From Neptunomonas phycophila (lineage in GTDB: Bacteria > Pseudomonadota > Gammaproteobacteria > Pseudomonadales > Balneatricaceae), in the NCBI RefSeq assembly GCF_001922575.1, contig NZ_MRCI01000002.1, positions 124,001 to 188,000 on the forward strand: DNA of 64,000 nucleotides, in the 5' to 3' direction. This document shows positions 19,384 to 28,301 of this stretch, in pieces. The notes beneath the pieces were generated by a model that saw only the letters and a list, made by a program, of their open reading frames with translations, made no database searches and was not told the origin of the DNA. The position numbers were made by a program, and so were the translations under genes. Within the stretch, counting starts at the first letter, position 1. Every line of letters starts with the position of its first letter.

Positions 19384-19590
19384 TTAATTCCAATCGCGAG
19401 GTTCGTTAGTGTCGCACTTAATGCAATTTAGCTGTGTGCCTAATTGGGAAGCCCTACCTTCGGGTGTGGTGACCCAAACTCGACTAGTCCATGGTGGATT
19501 GTGGCGCACGTGCTGGTTATGACCGCAGGCCAGTTCTGCGACCCAGTGATCTTCTTCATCGGTATGATAGCCTGCGATGGGTTGCTGCAT
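19384..19590 (-). CDS. DUF3565 small protein
   Basis: A 68-residue protein with the family pattern GYHTDEEDHWVAELACGHNQHVRHNPPW followed by a Cys pair (CIKC) near the C-terminus. The Cys and His residues suggest a single metal site (CGH, HVRH, CIKC), which is my inference. An AAGGG ribosome site lies upstream. It begins 13 bases after the truncated racemase frame ends, so it may once have been co-transcribed with the intact racemase. Confidence 0.82.
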   Translation of the reverse strand: MQQPIAGYHTDEEDHWVAELACGHNQHVRHNPPWTSRVWVTTPEGRASQLGTQLNCIKCDTNEPRDWN

Positions 19591-19603
19591 AATGGACCCT
19601 TAG

Positions 19604-19993
19604 TTATTGACCAAGTGCTTTTGAGATGGCGGCTTTGGCGTGTATTCCCGCTGCTTTTAATGCTAGGGCTGTTGCGTCAGCTATGTGCAATATAGGAATG
19701 TTAATCCCCGATTGTATGGCGGGCGCGACTTTATGCATGGTGTTGGTGCAAATAACTAGGAAGTCAGCGCCGGCACGCTCTACCGCTTGAGCGGCTGACG
19801 TTAGAATATCGGCTGTTGCTGGCCAATCGCCTACATGTTGAAGTGCTTCTATATCGGCGAAGTCTAGGCTGTTCAAAATGATTTTGGCTGAATGCAGGCC
19901 GCCACGATCTTGTTTGATACCTTCATTGAGTAATTGATAATAGGTTTGAGTTGATTCCCAGCTCATGCCGCCGAGCAAGCCTATTGTTAACAT
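19604..19993 (-). pseudogene. Aspartate/glutamate racemase family, truncated after the first half
   Basis: The 129 residues begin exactly like a full Asp/Glu racemase (MLTIGLLGGMSWESTQTYYQ) and keep the first catalytic Cys in VICTNTMH near residue 82. Family members run to about 230 residues with a second catalytic Cys in the C-terminal half. Here the frame ends soon after the conserved IADATA strand and DUF3565 starts 13 bases later, so there is no room for the rest. I call it a C-terminally deleted pseudogene. A function for the half-protein would be unusual. Confidence 0.75.
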
Positions 19994-20048
19994 AATATTC
20001 CCTTTGCCTGTTTGCTTAATGAGATGAGTGGTGTGGGCGCCTCACTAT

Positions 20049-20074
20049 AAAAAAGCTCTCGTGTAGAGAGCTTT
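20049..20074 (-). terminator. Terminator after the nitroreductase gene
   Basis: AAAGCTCTC and GAGAGCTTT form a stem around a 4-base loop. On the minus strand it is followed by a T run, 64 bases after the nitroreductase stop. The symmetry would let it work in both directions. Confidence 0.8.
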
Positions 20075-20137
20075 ATACGGTATTTTGACGATAGCACTTT
20101 TAAAGCGCTTTTAAACCTAAGCGGTGTTTAATAGGCC

Positions 20138-20740
20138 TTAAAAAGTATCGGTGATAACAACATCAGTGAGCGGCAATTGACCGCCACGAGGATGGGCTTC
20201 TTTCGTTGCTTTGCCGATAGCTACAAACATAGAAATAACATGATCTTCAGGCAGCTTAATGAGCTTACCTACCGCGTCAAAATCAAACCCATCCATTGGG
20301 CAGCTGTCGTAACCCATAGATTTAGCTGTCAGCATGAGCGTTTGTGCTGCCATGCCACAAGAGCGCATCGCTTCGTCACGCTGTGTTTGTTCTTTGCCAC
20401 GGTAGTAGTTATCAATGGCCGGAAGTAGGATGTCACGTGTGCCTTGGTCTGTATTGGCCCAATAGCGTTCGGGCTCTTTTTCCCAGGCTTTTAAATCGGC
20501 GCACATAATGACAAGCAGTGAGCTATCGGTGACTTGTGCCTGATCCCAAGCAGCGGCGCGGATTTGTGCGCGTAAGGCTTTATCTTTAACTACAACAAAA
20601 CGCCAGTTTTGTATATTGAAAGCTGTTGGAGACAGGACGGCTAACGATAAAAGTTCGCGTTCTTCATCGGCTGTTAGTACGTGTTCGGGGTCAAAATGCT
20701 TTACTGCGCGACGGCTGGTAATGGCTTCAAAAGTTTGCAT
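20138..20740 (-). CDS. Nitroreductase-family flavoprotein
   Basis: A 200-residue FMN-dependent NAD(P)H oxidoreductase. The opening TFEAITSRRAVKHFDP and the SPTAFNIQNWRFVVV strand are the usual FMN-binding elements, and MGYDSCPMDGFD lies at the typical C-terminal position. The family reduces nitroaromatics, quinones or enones, and the natural substrate is unclear. The gene is monocistronic and followed by a hairpin terminator. Confidence 0.88.
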   Translation of the reverse strand: MQTFEAITSRRAVKHFDPEHVLTADEERELLSLAVLSPTAFNIQNWRFVVVKDKALRAQIRAAAWDQAQVTDSSLLVIMCADLKAWEKEPERYWANTDQGTRDILLPAIDNYYRGKEQTQRDEAMRSCGMAAQTLMLTAKSMGYDSCPMDGFDFDAVGKLIKLPEDHVISMFVAIGKATKEAHPRGGQLPLTDVVITDTF

Positions 20741-20911
20741 TGGTCACTCCATGATTAAACATATTTACACAGGACTGTAGCAGTTTGATATGACAGTCAC
20801 TAGCTACGCCTCGCAATTCATTATTGCTTGTCTCGAACAGTTTATATGGTTCTGTAACGGGGGATGATAGCCCCTTTTGCTGTAACAGCGGGGCTATCTA
20901 ATGTGGGTGAT

Positions 20912-22099
20912 CTACATACGCATCAATAACTTGACGGACTCACGTAACCGTTCAAAGGCTTCTGCTAAGAATTGAATTTCATCGCGGGATTTGATTTCAA
21001 TTGGGGTATCCACTTCACCCTTACTGAGTTTGTCGGCGGCGAGCGTGAGCTGACGCAAAGGGGCTGTCATTGATGTGGATAAGAGCCGTGCGAAAACAAA
21101 ACCTATCACAGCCGCAAATAATATGAAGGCGACAAACCCAATGGTAAATGTGTTTAGGAGCTTCAGTGCCACTTTTTTCGGTGTTTCTGCAATCAAATAT
21201 CCAAGAATATGTTGTTGCTCAGTGTCGGCATAAACGGGCAAGGATGTAATGAGACTCTGCTCGCTTTCTGTACTAGATAGGCTCGTCACTTGGGTGATGG
21301 AGTAGGCGAGTTCTGGGTAATCTTCGCTGAAAGAGTGACCATGGCTTAAATCATGAACACTGCCCCACTCTTTGGATTGATCACTGTGGCTGATATAAAA
21401 GCCTTCTTTGTTGATCAAGCTGAATTGCGTGGCATCATGCTGGTTACTTTGTTTGATGAGATCGATAAAGGCATTAGCGTCAACATTCATGATGAGCACA
21501 GCCACCAAGCGTTCGCCTACGGCAAATATGGGGGTGGCAAACCGAATTGTTGGTTGGTGAGGCTGGGCTAATTTACCTTCTTCACGGTTTAAATCGGTGG
21601 GGGAGACGTAGTACTCGCCAAAAGTAAGGGATTTTGCCGCTTGAAAGTGTGGACTGGTCGCTTTGTCGTGTAATAACTCTAAAGGGACCACGCGACTAGA
21701 GCCATTTTGTTCGTTGTGCTCAACGCGAATTAGCTCTTTGCCATCGGCACCAATGAGCCTGATTTGGTTATAAATATGGCGGTTTTTTATAATGCTAAGA
21801 AAATCCCTTGCTATGTACCGGCCGAGTGTTTCTTTCGTATTTTCATCATTGATTACTAGGGCACGGCCATATTCAAACATGGAATTGGCATCTCTGAGGT
21901 AAAACAAATCTCCTGGAACATACTTCAACGTATTTTCAATACCACTCGAAAGCAAGCGGGCTTGAGTTTGCGTATTTTGTATGCCCGATTGGGTAAGTGC
22001 GTCTTGCGTTGTCAGGTACGCAAAGACTGAGACCAATAATACGGGAATGAGAGCTGCCGTCAGCAGTGCTCGTTCTATTCGGCCTTTAATGGATCGCAT
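20912..22099 (-). CDS. Double-Cache and HAMP membrane sensor without output domain
   Basis: A 395-residue inner-membrane protein. Helix 1 is at about 12-31; a large periplasmic region (32-310) has the dCache pattern (IYNQIRLIGADGKELIRVE, then an FATPIFAVGERLVAVLIMNVDANAFI strand pair). Helix 2 is at about 312-337. A HAMP domain (338-390, ending RDEIQFLAEAFERLRESV) closes the protein. No methyl-accepting, kinase, GGDEF or phosphatase domain follows, so output must pass through a partner. The start overlaps the end of the roadblock-like gene by 14 bases, and the likely partner is the GTPase module of the same operon. Confidence 0.82.
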   Translation of the reverse strand: MRSIKGRIERALLTAALIPVLLVSVFAYLTTQDALTQSGIQNTQTQARLLSSGIENTLKYVPGDLFYLRDANSMFEYGRALVINDENTKETLGRYIARDFLSIIKNRHIYNQIRLIGADGKELIRVEHNEQNGSSRVVPLELLHDKATSPHFQAAKSLTFGEYYVSPTDLNREEGKLAQPHQPTIRFATPIFAVGERLVAVLIMNVDANAFIDLIKQSNQHDATQFSLINKEGFYISHSDQSKEWGSVHDLSHGHSFSEDYPELAYSITQVTSLSSTESEQSLITSLPVYADTEQQHILGYLIAETPKKVALKLLNTFTIGFVAFILFAAVIGFVFARLLSTSMTAPLRQLTLAADKLSKGEVDTPIEIKSRDEIQFLAEAFERLRESVKLLMRM

Positions 22100-22781
22100 T
22101 GGAAGACTCCGTTGTGGTGGCAGCGTTGATTAAGTCGGAAGCACCTAGTAAAAAGTGAGAGCGCTTCTCTGGATGTTCGATAAAGGATGCTATTCGGCTA
22201 GTGAGTAATGGCAGTCGGTAGGTTGATACCTCTCCTTCGTTGGTCCAAATAACATATTCACGTTTAAATAAAATTTGCGCTGCAGGACCCACTTGCTCGG
22301 ATAAAAGTCGGATGATTTGTTTTAACGTGGGCTTCAGAGCCTCGCTTTCATCCGTACCATGCGTAACATTACTGTCTGTTCGCTCAATGTGTTTTGTCAT
22401 CGTTACTGATGGCTGCATAGCAGATGCGGGCTTTATGTTGCCGTCATCTGATTGGGCAAAGGCAATTAGGTTTTTTGCCGCAGAGCGAATAGCGGTGCCA
22501 ATTAATGCTTGATTGATGTTTGGCTCTGTCATTAATACAAATAGGGTGTCTTCATTCAGTTGGAAGCCAAGTAGGCGGCTATCATTCATTTCTATTTGTA
22601 CTTCATTATGGCCTTGCTGTAGTGCTTGAAGAGCGTCCAGCATTTGCTTAAAAATACGTGCCGTATTGAGTAAATTATCGTTAAACATCGCTGGGAAATT
22701 TGAGGCGCGCAGCCTGTGTTTATGTATCAGGCAGCTGTGGCGTACGCCACCTAGGATCTGGAAGTTAGATAAAATGTTCAT
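22086..22781 (-). CDS. Roadblock/LC7-like protein with a second C-terminal domain
   Basis: I place the start at the ATG at 22781 (MNILSNFQILGGV), preceded by AAGAAG, giving 231 residues. A GTG at 22820 would overlap the previous gene and has no ribosome site. The first ~105 residues alternate strands and one long helix in roadblock/LC7 fashion (QILGGVRHSCLIHK, then a 30-residue helix, then LFVLMTEP). A Ser/Thr-rich linker leads to a second domain with LLSEQVGPAAQILFKREYV, a pattern seen in small domains attached to bacterial signalling proteins. The family assignment is by fold pattern, not by clear identity. It lies between the GTPase and the Cache sensor. Confidence 0.55.
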   Translation of the reverse strand: MNILSNFQILGGVRHSCLIHKHRLRASNFPAMFNDNLLNTARIFKQMLDALQALQQGHNEVQIEMNDSRLLGFQLNEDTLFVLMTEPNINQALIGTAIRSAAKNLIAFAQSDDGNIKPASAMQPSVTMTKHIERTDSNVTHGTDESEALKPTLKQIIRLLSEQVGPAAQILFKREYVIWTNEGEVSTYRLPLLTSRIASFIEHPEKRSHFLLGASDLINAATTTESSNAIH

Positions 22782-22810
22782 GTTTAGAGGCTTCTTCGAG
22801 TCGGCTGTGA

Positions 22811-23815
22811 TTAAGTCCACTGCAGCATGTCTTCTACTTGCTGCTTCAGCATCCGTGCCGATGTTCGTTGATTGGCAATAATGCCAAGTACTTGATCCTC
22901 TTCAATAAATACGTTGATTGATGATCCTTTTGGGCTTTTGATTAAAATTGATTTGGCTGGGTCAAACTGAGTTGTTGCATGGAAAGCAGGGATCATTCCT
23001 GCCATGAATCCAATGTATTCTTCGAGTAATGGGTTATCAAGTGACGAGGTCAGCACGTCGCCCATATCGTTGGCGAGCACGGCACCTTCTACGCCTTTAA
23101 TCGTCATCACATCATCCACGATAGAGTCTTTCATGATGAGCTTATCTCCTAAGTAATCGTTGACCATCAAAAGTGGCGGTTCTTGAGGCGTATCATCGGG
23201 TGAAGACGCCAATATAGGCATGTCCTGTGATTGCTCGAGTAAAGAGGTCCAACAATCGCTCGCTATTCGATCGGTTAGTGCGTGTTGCACAAGGCTTAAT
23301 ACTGACTGGCGAGAGCGCGCATCAAAAAAGTGGATATCGGCCTGGATGCCTAGTTCATCAATCCATGCTTGATAGTGTGCTAAAGAGGGTTCGCTTCTGA
23401 TGTCTGATTGAGTAACACCAATGAGTAAGCCTGTTCGTTGAATCAGTTGGCTAAATTCATCTATGTAAAACGTTAAATCGCGCTGCGGCTGATTCCGTGT
23501 GTTGTCCAAGAGCAAAATACATTTGTTAGCGTCGTGAGCGAGATCCGAAGTTAGAACATCCCACATAAAGTTAAATCGGTACTGACCGGGTGCACCGTAA
23601 AAACGAATGTGGTGTTGATCACCTAATGTTAGTTGGCCGTAATCTAGTGCGACGGTTGTGGTTTGCTTTCGGTTGCCCGTGATGTCAGATGCTTTGACAT
23701 CAGTTGATACCGCATCTGAGCCACTCAATGTGTTAATCGCGGTTGTTTTACCGGCGCCGACAGGCCCAATTAAAACTAATTTGTGGCTAATCATGCTTAA
23801 TTTGTCCGAATACAT
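22811..23815 (-). CDS. Small Ras-like GTPase fused to a roadblock domain
   Basis: A 334-residue fusion. Residues 1-190 are a small GTPase of the bacterial MglA/COG2229 kind: P-loop GPVGAGKTT (about 17-25), switch II RFYGAPGQYRF (about 71-81) and a degenerate base-recognition motif TQSD near 135. Residues about 225-334 look like a roadblock/LC7 domain (GVEGAVLANDMGDVLTSSLDNP, long helix, SILIKSPKGSSINVFIEEDQVLGIIAN). Roadblock proteins such as MglB act on MglA-type GTPases, so the regulator is here in cis. A second start at 23794 is possible. It is first in an operon with the second roadblock-like protein and the Cache-HAMP sensor. Confidence 0.75.
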   Translation of the reverse strand: MYSDKLSMISHKLVLIGPVGAGKTTAINTLSGSDAVSTDVKASDITGNRKQTTTVALDYGQLTLGDQHHIRFYGAPGQYRFNFMWDVLTSDLAHDANKCILLLDNTRNQPQRDLTFYIDEFSQLIQRTGLLIGVTQSDIRSEPSLAHYQAWIDELGIQADIHFFDARSRQSVLSLVQHALTDRIASDCWTSLLEQSQDMPILASSPDDTPQEPPLLMVNDYLGDKLIMKDSIVDDVMTIKGVEGAVLANDMGDVLTSSLDNPLLEEYIGFMAGMIPAFHATTQFDPAKSILIKSPKGSSINVFIEEDQVLGIIANQRTSARMLKQQVEDMLQWT

Positions 23816-24143
23816 TGGGGATTTTGTTGGCCCAAACTGACTAAGGGCGGGATTAGAACACCCAAAGATGACAGTTTTATGACGCGGGTGTGGATGTTAT
23901 GTTATTTATCGAGCGGTTGGTTAATAAGTAGGCGAGTGAATGTTTTTGTTAGCCTAAATGCTGCTTTTATGTGCTTTAACAATAGCTATGTCAGGCTTGT
24001 GGCACTATTTGTTAGTTATATTGGTTTCTTTTGTTATTGGTGGTTTTCAGATTTTCGTCCATCCTTAATAAACACGATAAAGATAACCACGCATGTATTT
24101 TATGTTGATTAGCGCGGTTCAAAAATAAAATGAGGATTGTGCC
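23816..24143. promoter_or_regulatory. Divergent intergenic region, GTPase operon and acyl-CoA dehydrogenase
   Basis: These 328 bases are AT-rich and hold both divergent promoters. A 77-codon frame at 23879-24112 has Cys/Trp/Phe-rich composition and no ribosome site, and I do not accept it as a gene. I see no strong palindrome or terminator. Confidence 0.35.
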
Positions 24144-25949
24144 ATGCCAGAATATAAAGCCCCCCTTCGAGATATCCAGTTTGTTCTTAATGATGTGTTG
24201 GATGCCGAAGCACATTACGCAAGCTTGCCGGGTTGTGAAGAGGCTACACCTGATATGGTCAGTGCTATTTTGGAAGAAGGCGCTAAGTTTGCTGAACGCG
24301 TGTTATCACCTCTGAACCAGGTGGGTGATCAGCAAGGTTGTCAGTTTGATAATGGTGATGTGAAAACCCCTGAAGGCTTTAAAGAGGCTTATCAACAATA
24401 CGTTGAAGGCGGCTGGCCGTCTTTAGCGCATGATGTTGAGTACGGCGGGCAAGGTTTGCCAGAATCATTGGGAACCGTTATCAGTGAAATGGTTGGCTCG
24501 GCTAATTGGTCTTGGGGAATGTATCCTGGGTTAAGCCATGGCGCTATGAACACTTTGCATGAGCACGGCACAGATGAGCAAAAATCGACTTATCTTACCA
24601 AGCTCGTCAGTGGCGAATGGACGGGCACTATGTGCCTTACTGAGCCGCATTGTGGAACCGACTTGGGCATGCTGCGCACTAAAGCTGAGCCTCAGTCCGA
24701 CGGTAGTTATGCAATTAGCGGAACCAAGATATTTATTTCCGCTGGCGAGCACGACCTAGCCGATAATATTGTGCACATCGTATTGGCACGCCTGCCGGAT
24801 GCGCCAGCGGGTACTAAGGGTATATCGTTATTTATTGTCCCTAAATTCATGCCCAATGGTGAAGGCGAGTCAGCCACTGTGGGTGATCGAAATCAGGTCG
24901 CTTGTGGATCGCTTGAACATAAAATGGGTATCCACGGTAATGCGACCTGCGTGATGAACTTTGATGGCGCTAAAGGCTATTTGATCGGCCCGCCTAACAA
25001 AGGCTTAAACTGCATGTTTACTTTTATGAATACAGCACGTTTAGGGACGGCATTACAGGGCTTGTCACATGCTGAGTGGGGTTTTCAAAACTCGTTAGCT
25101 TACGCAAAAGATCGTCTTCAAATGCGTGCGCTTTCAGGACCTCAAGCTCCTGAAAAAGCAGCAGATCCTATTATTGTACATCCAGCCGTTCGTAATATGT
25201 TGCTCACACAAAAAGCCTTTGCAGAAGGTGGGCGAGCGTTAATTTATTACTGTGCTCAACTCGTCGATAAAACACATTTGGCCAGTGAGGAAGAGAAGAA
25301 AGAAGCGGATGCATTACTCGCCTTCCTAACACCAATAGCGAAAGCTTTTTTAACAGAAGTCGGTTTCGAGTCGGCTAACCATGGTATGCAGGTGTTTGGT
25401 GGTCATGGTTATATTGCTGAATGGGGTATGGAGCAAAATGTGCGTGATGCGCGAATCGCCATGCTTTATGAAGGTACTACTCAAATTCAAGCTCTTGATC
25501 TGTTAGGGCGTAAAGTGCTCATGACACAAGGGGAGTCGCTCAAGGGCTTTACCAAGATTGTGCATAAGTTCTGTAAAGCTCAAGCCGATAACGAAACGAT
25601 GAAACCTTATGTCGATGCCTTGAATACGCTCAATAAAGAGTGGGCTGACATCACCATGAAAATTGGCATGAAGGCTATGAACAATCGTGAAGAGGTTGGT
25701 GCGGCGGCCGTCGATTACTTAATGTACTCCGGCTACGTAAGTTTGGCTTATTTCTGGGCACGTATGGCGTTGGCAGCTCAAGAGAAGTTGGATGCTGGGA
25801 CGGCTGAGCCCGCTTTTTATGAGGCAAAACTGAAAACGGCGACTTTCTACTTTGAACGCATTTTACCGAGAACTCATGGCCATGTTGCCATTATGCAGTC
25901 CGGTGCTGATAACTTACTGTCAATGGATGTTGATCAGTTTAGCTTTTAA
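24144..25949 (+). CDS. Acyl-CoA dehydrogenase, long form with N-terminal extension
   Basis: A 601-residue FAD enzyme that makes the trans-2 double bond in beta-oxidation and passes electrons to Etf. It has the long architecture: an N-terminal extension (MPEYKAPLRDIQFVLNDVL) typical of the roughly 600-residue bacterial group, the middle-domain motif TMCLTEPHCGTDLG, and the C-terminal segment ARIAMLYEGTTQIQALDLLGRK, where the Glu of YEGTTQIQ is the usual catalytic base. The chain length is probably medium to long. A GAGGAT ribosome site precedes the ATG. It heads a run of lipid genes. EtfBA, its electron acceptor, is encoded 8 kb downstream. Confidence 0.92.
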   Translation: MPEYKAPLRDIQFVLNDVLDAEAHYASLPGCEEATPDMVSAILEEGAKFAERVLSPLNQVGDQQGCQFDNGDVKTPEGFKEAYQQYVEGGWPSLAHDVEYGGQGLPESLGTVISEMVGSANWSWGMYPGLSHGAMNTLHEHGTDEQKSTYLTKLVSGEWTGTMCLTEPHCGTDLGMLRTKAEPQSDGSYAISGTKIFISAGEHDLADNIVHIVLARLPDAPAGTKGISLFIVPKFMPNGEGESATVGDRNQVACGSLEHKMGIHGNATCVMNFDGAKGYLIGPPNKGLNCMFTFMNTARLGTALQGLSHAEWGFQNSLAYAKDRLQMRALSGPQAPEKAADPIIVHPAVRNMLLTQKAFAEGGRALIYYCAQLVDKTHLASEEEKKEADALLAFLTPIAKAFLTEVGFESANHGMQVFGGHGYIAEWGMEQNVRDARIAMLYEGTTQIQALDLLGRKVLMTQGESLKGFTKIVHKFCKAQADNETMKPYVDALNTLNKEWADITMKIGMKAMNNREEVGAAAVDYLMYSGYVSLAYFWARMALAAQEKLDAGTAEPAFYEAKLKTATFYFERILPRTHGHVAIMQSGADNLLSMDVDQFSF

Positions 25950-26129
25950 GGATAGCGCGTGCACTGGATTCTAAGGTTTAGTGCTGGCCGTTGGCTGGCA
26001 CACCATTTTATTAATTATAAAGCGGCGCGCTATGAGGCTCGCCGACAAGCTAGCCTCGCTGGCGAGGCTAACAATAACAGCGTACTAAACACAGCTGCAG
26101 AACAAGAAGATAACTCTAAGGAGATAGTA

Positions 26130-26447
26130 ATGGCTGATCTGGCAAACGTATTTGATGATATGAAAGGGCGTTTTAATAGCTCTGCGGCGGGTGATCTAGA
26201 CGCTGTTTTCCAATACCAAATAGAAGATGGCGTACCGTATTATGTCGTGATTAATGACGGAACCTGTGAAACAGCGCAAGGCGAGCATGATGATCCTACG
26301 GTCACATTAATGATGGACAGCGAAACTTTGCAAGAAGTCCTCTCTGGCGAGACTGACGGAATGCAGGCTTTTATGGCTGGCCGAATTCGTGCAGATGGTG
26401 ACATCATGCTAGCCACACGTTTGACCGCTCTGTTTCCGGTGGGTTGA
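26130..26447 (+). CDS. SCP2 sterol-carrier domain protein
   Basis: With the ATG at 26130, preceded by GGAG at ideal distance, this is a 105-residue single SCP2 domain (VFDDMKGRFNSSAAGDLDAVFQYQIEDGVPYYVVINDG...DPTVTLMMDSETL...GRIRADGDIMLATRLTALF). SCP2 domains bind lipids or acyl-CoAs in a hydrophobic tunnel. The frame is open back to a GTG at 25959, which also has an AAGGA site and would add 57 residues rich in Arg and Ala. I prefer the shorter form because it fits family length, but the longer one is possible. It follows the acyl-CoA dehydrogenase and is likely co-transcribed. Confidence 0.82.
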   Translation: MADLANVFDDMKGRFNSSAAGDLDAVFQYQIEDGVPYYVVINDGTCETAQGEHDDPTVTLMMDSETLQEVLSGETDGMQAFMAGRIRADGDIMLATRLTALFPVG

Positions 26448-26521
26448 TAAAGCGTCTGCTGGCGAACTGTTTGGTTAGCCAGCTAATTTACCAACTTTCC
26501 TGCTACACTAAATGCACATGT

Positions 26522-26588
26522 TAGTCCGATCAAACGGAGCTTTACAGGGCTCTTAGGCTAAATGTTGCATAGCTCGGACTACAGTCCG
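26522..26588. promoter_or_regulatory. Operator-like inverted repeats upstream of fadD
   Basis: TAGTCCGA at 26522-26529 is repeated inverted as TCGGACTA at 26574-26581. The latter overlaps a 14-base palindrome CGGACT-AC-AGTCCG at 26575-26588. Three AGTCCG half-sites therefore lie 36-100 bases before the fadD start, a typical place for a repressor site. The motif does not match the PsrA (GAAAC-N4-GTTTC) or FadR consensus that I know. Confidence 0.4.
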
Positions 26589-26623
26589 CCCATGCATAAA
26601 AATAAAGATTTTGGGGGCAGTAA

Positions 26624-28291
26624 ATGGACCATGCTCGTGGATCCTGGATTCCGGAAAACCTGAATCCAAAAGGTTATCGGCATATTGTAGATATGTTTAC
26701 CGATGCCTGTACCCGTTTTGCCGATCGTCCAGCCTTTACTAGTTTTGGACGTACGCTGACCTATCGAGAATTAGACCGTCTGTCGGATTCGTTTGCTGTG
26801 TACTTGCAGCGTGATACGGACTTGCAACCGGGGGATCGAATCGCAATTCAGCTACCAAACATGATTCAATACCCTGTGGTGTTAATGGCGGCATTTAAAG
26901 TGGGCTTAGTCGTTGTAAATACCAATCCGCTGTATACGCCACGCGAATTGGAGCATCAATTTAAAGACTCTGGTGCTAAGGCTTTGATCATTCATGCGAG
27001 TATGGCGCATAACGCTGAGCAAATCATCGCCAATACCCTTATCAAAGATGTGTTCGTTACCCAGATCGGTGACTTGCATGGCTTTGTTAAGCGCACCTTG
27101 CTAAATACAGCCATTAAATACGTTAAAAAAATGGAGCCTGACTATAACTTGCCAATGGAGCAACCATTGCGCGGAGCGATGATGGCTTACATGGGTGAAA
27201 AGCCCTCGCCTGTGGATATGTCTACGGAAGATGTTGCGGTATTGCAATACACCGGAGGGACGACCGGTGTAGCGAAGGGCGCGATGCTAACACACGGTAA
27301 TCTAGTATCGAACATGCTACAGGGCCATGATTTAATTAATCGTGCTGAAAAAAATTGGCAAGACGTCACCATTTCTCCTCTACCGCTTTACCATATCTAT
27401 GCATTTATGATTGCCATGGTTGTTATGGAAGAGGGTGGGCACAGTGTGCTTATTACCAACCCCCGCGACATTGCTGGGTTTGTTAAAGAGCTCAAGCGCT
27501 GGCCAATCTCGACCTTCCTTGGTCTTAACACATTATTTGTCGCGTTATGTAATAACGACGACTTTAAAGCTCTCGATTTTAGCCGCCTTAAAGTAACTAT
27601 TTCAGGCGGCATGGCACTTACACATGCCGCAGCTGACCAATGGAAAGAGATTACAGGCTGCGATGTAATGGAAGGTTATGGCCTGACAGAAACCTCCCCA
27701 GCTGTATCAATAAACCCGCCAGGCTTGACGGAAATCGGAACGATAGGCTGGCCACTGAGTGATACTGATGTAGTCATCATAGGCACTGACGGTACGGTTT
27801 TGCCAGACGGCGAAATAGGCGAACTGTGTGTTAAAGGGCCGCAGGTCATGAAAGGCTATTGGGAGCGGGAAGCGGAAACACAGGCCAGTTTTACCCATGA
27901 TGGTTACTTGATTACGGGTGATGTTGCTGTCCGCGAAGCGAATGGCCGATTGCGTATTGTGGACCGTGCAAAAGATCTCATCATTGTCTCTGGCTTTAAT
28001 GTTTACCCGAACGAAATTGAAGAGGTGGTGAGTTCGCATCCACTGGTGATCGAGTGTGCTGCCGTGGGTATACCGGACCCGCGCTGTGGGGAAATCCCTA
28101 AAGTTTTTGTCGTGCGCAAAGATAACGAGCTGTCAGAGCAAGACATGATTAAGTGGTGTAAAGCGAGGCTCACAAACTATAAAGTTCCTAAAAAAGTGTG
28201 CTTTGTTGAAGAGCTCCCCAAATCCAATGTTGGCAAAGTATTGCGTCGTATGTTGAAGGATAACGACGATACACCAAAGGATGCCGCGTAA
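26624..28291 (+). CDS. fadD: Long-chain fatty acid-CoA ligase
   Basis: A 555-residue ANL-superfamily adenylate-forming enzyme that activates fatty acids to acyl-CoA at the membrane. The AMP-binding motif YTGGTTGVAKGAMLTH (about 210-225), GYGLTETSPAVS and the hinge region RAKDLIIVSGFNVYPNEIEEV are intact, with the catalytic Lys in KSNVGKVLRR near the C-terminus. Its length matches FadD (about 560). It starts a likely operon with DUF2889, the nitronate monooxygenase-like gene and enoyl-CoA hydratase. Confidence 0.92.
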   Translation: MDHARGSWIPENLNPKGYRHIVDMFTDACTRFADRPAFTSFGRTLTYRELDRLSDSFAVYLQRDTDLQPGDRIAIQLPNMIQYPVVLMAAFKVGLVVVNTNPLYTPRELEHQFKDSGAKALIIHASMAHNAEQIIANTLIKDVFVTQIGDLHGFVKRTLLNTAIKYVKKMEPDYNLPMEQPLRGAMMAYMGEKPSPVDMSTEDVAVLQYTGGTTGVAKGAMLTHGNLVSNMLQGHDLINRAEKNWQDVTISPLPLYHIYAFMIAMVVMEEGGHSVLITNPRDIAGFVKELKRWPISTFLGLNTLFVALCNNDDFKALDFSRLKVTISGGMALTHAAADQWKEITGCDVMEGYGLTETSPAVSINPPGLTEIGTIGWPLSDTDVVIIGTDGTVLPDGEIGELCVKGPQVMKGYWEREAETQASFTHDGYLITGDVAVREANGRLRIVDRAKDLIIVSGFNVYPNEIEEVVSSHPLVIECAAVGIPDPRCGEIPKVFVVRKDNELSEQDMIKWCKARLTNYKVPKKVCFVEELPKSNVGKVLRRMLKDNDDTPKDAA

Positions 28292-28301
28292 GGAGCACGC
28301 T

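Noticed and set aside
23879-24112. 77-codon ORF between the GTPase operon and the acyl-CoA dehydrogenase
   Set aside because: Cys/Trp/Phe-rich random-looking product, no ribosome site, lies in a divergent promoter region.
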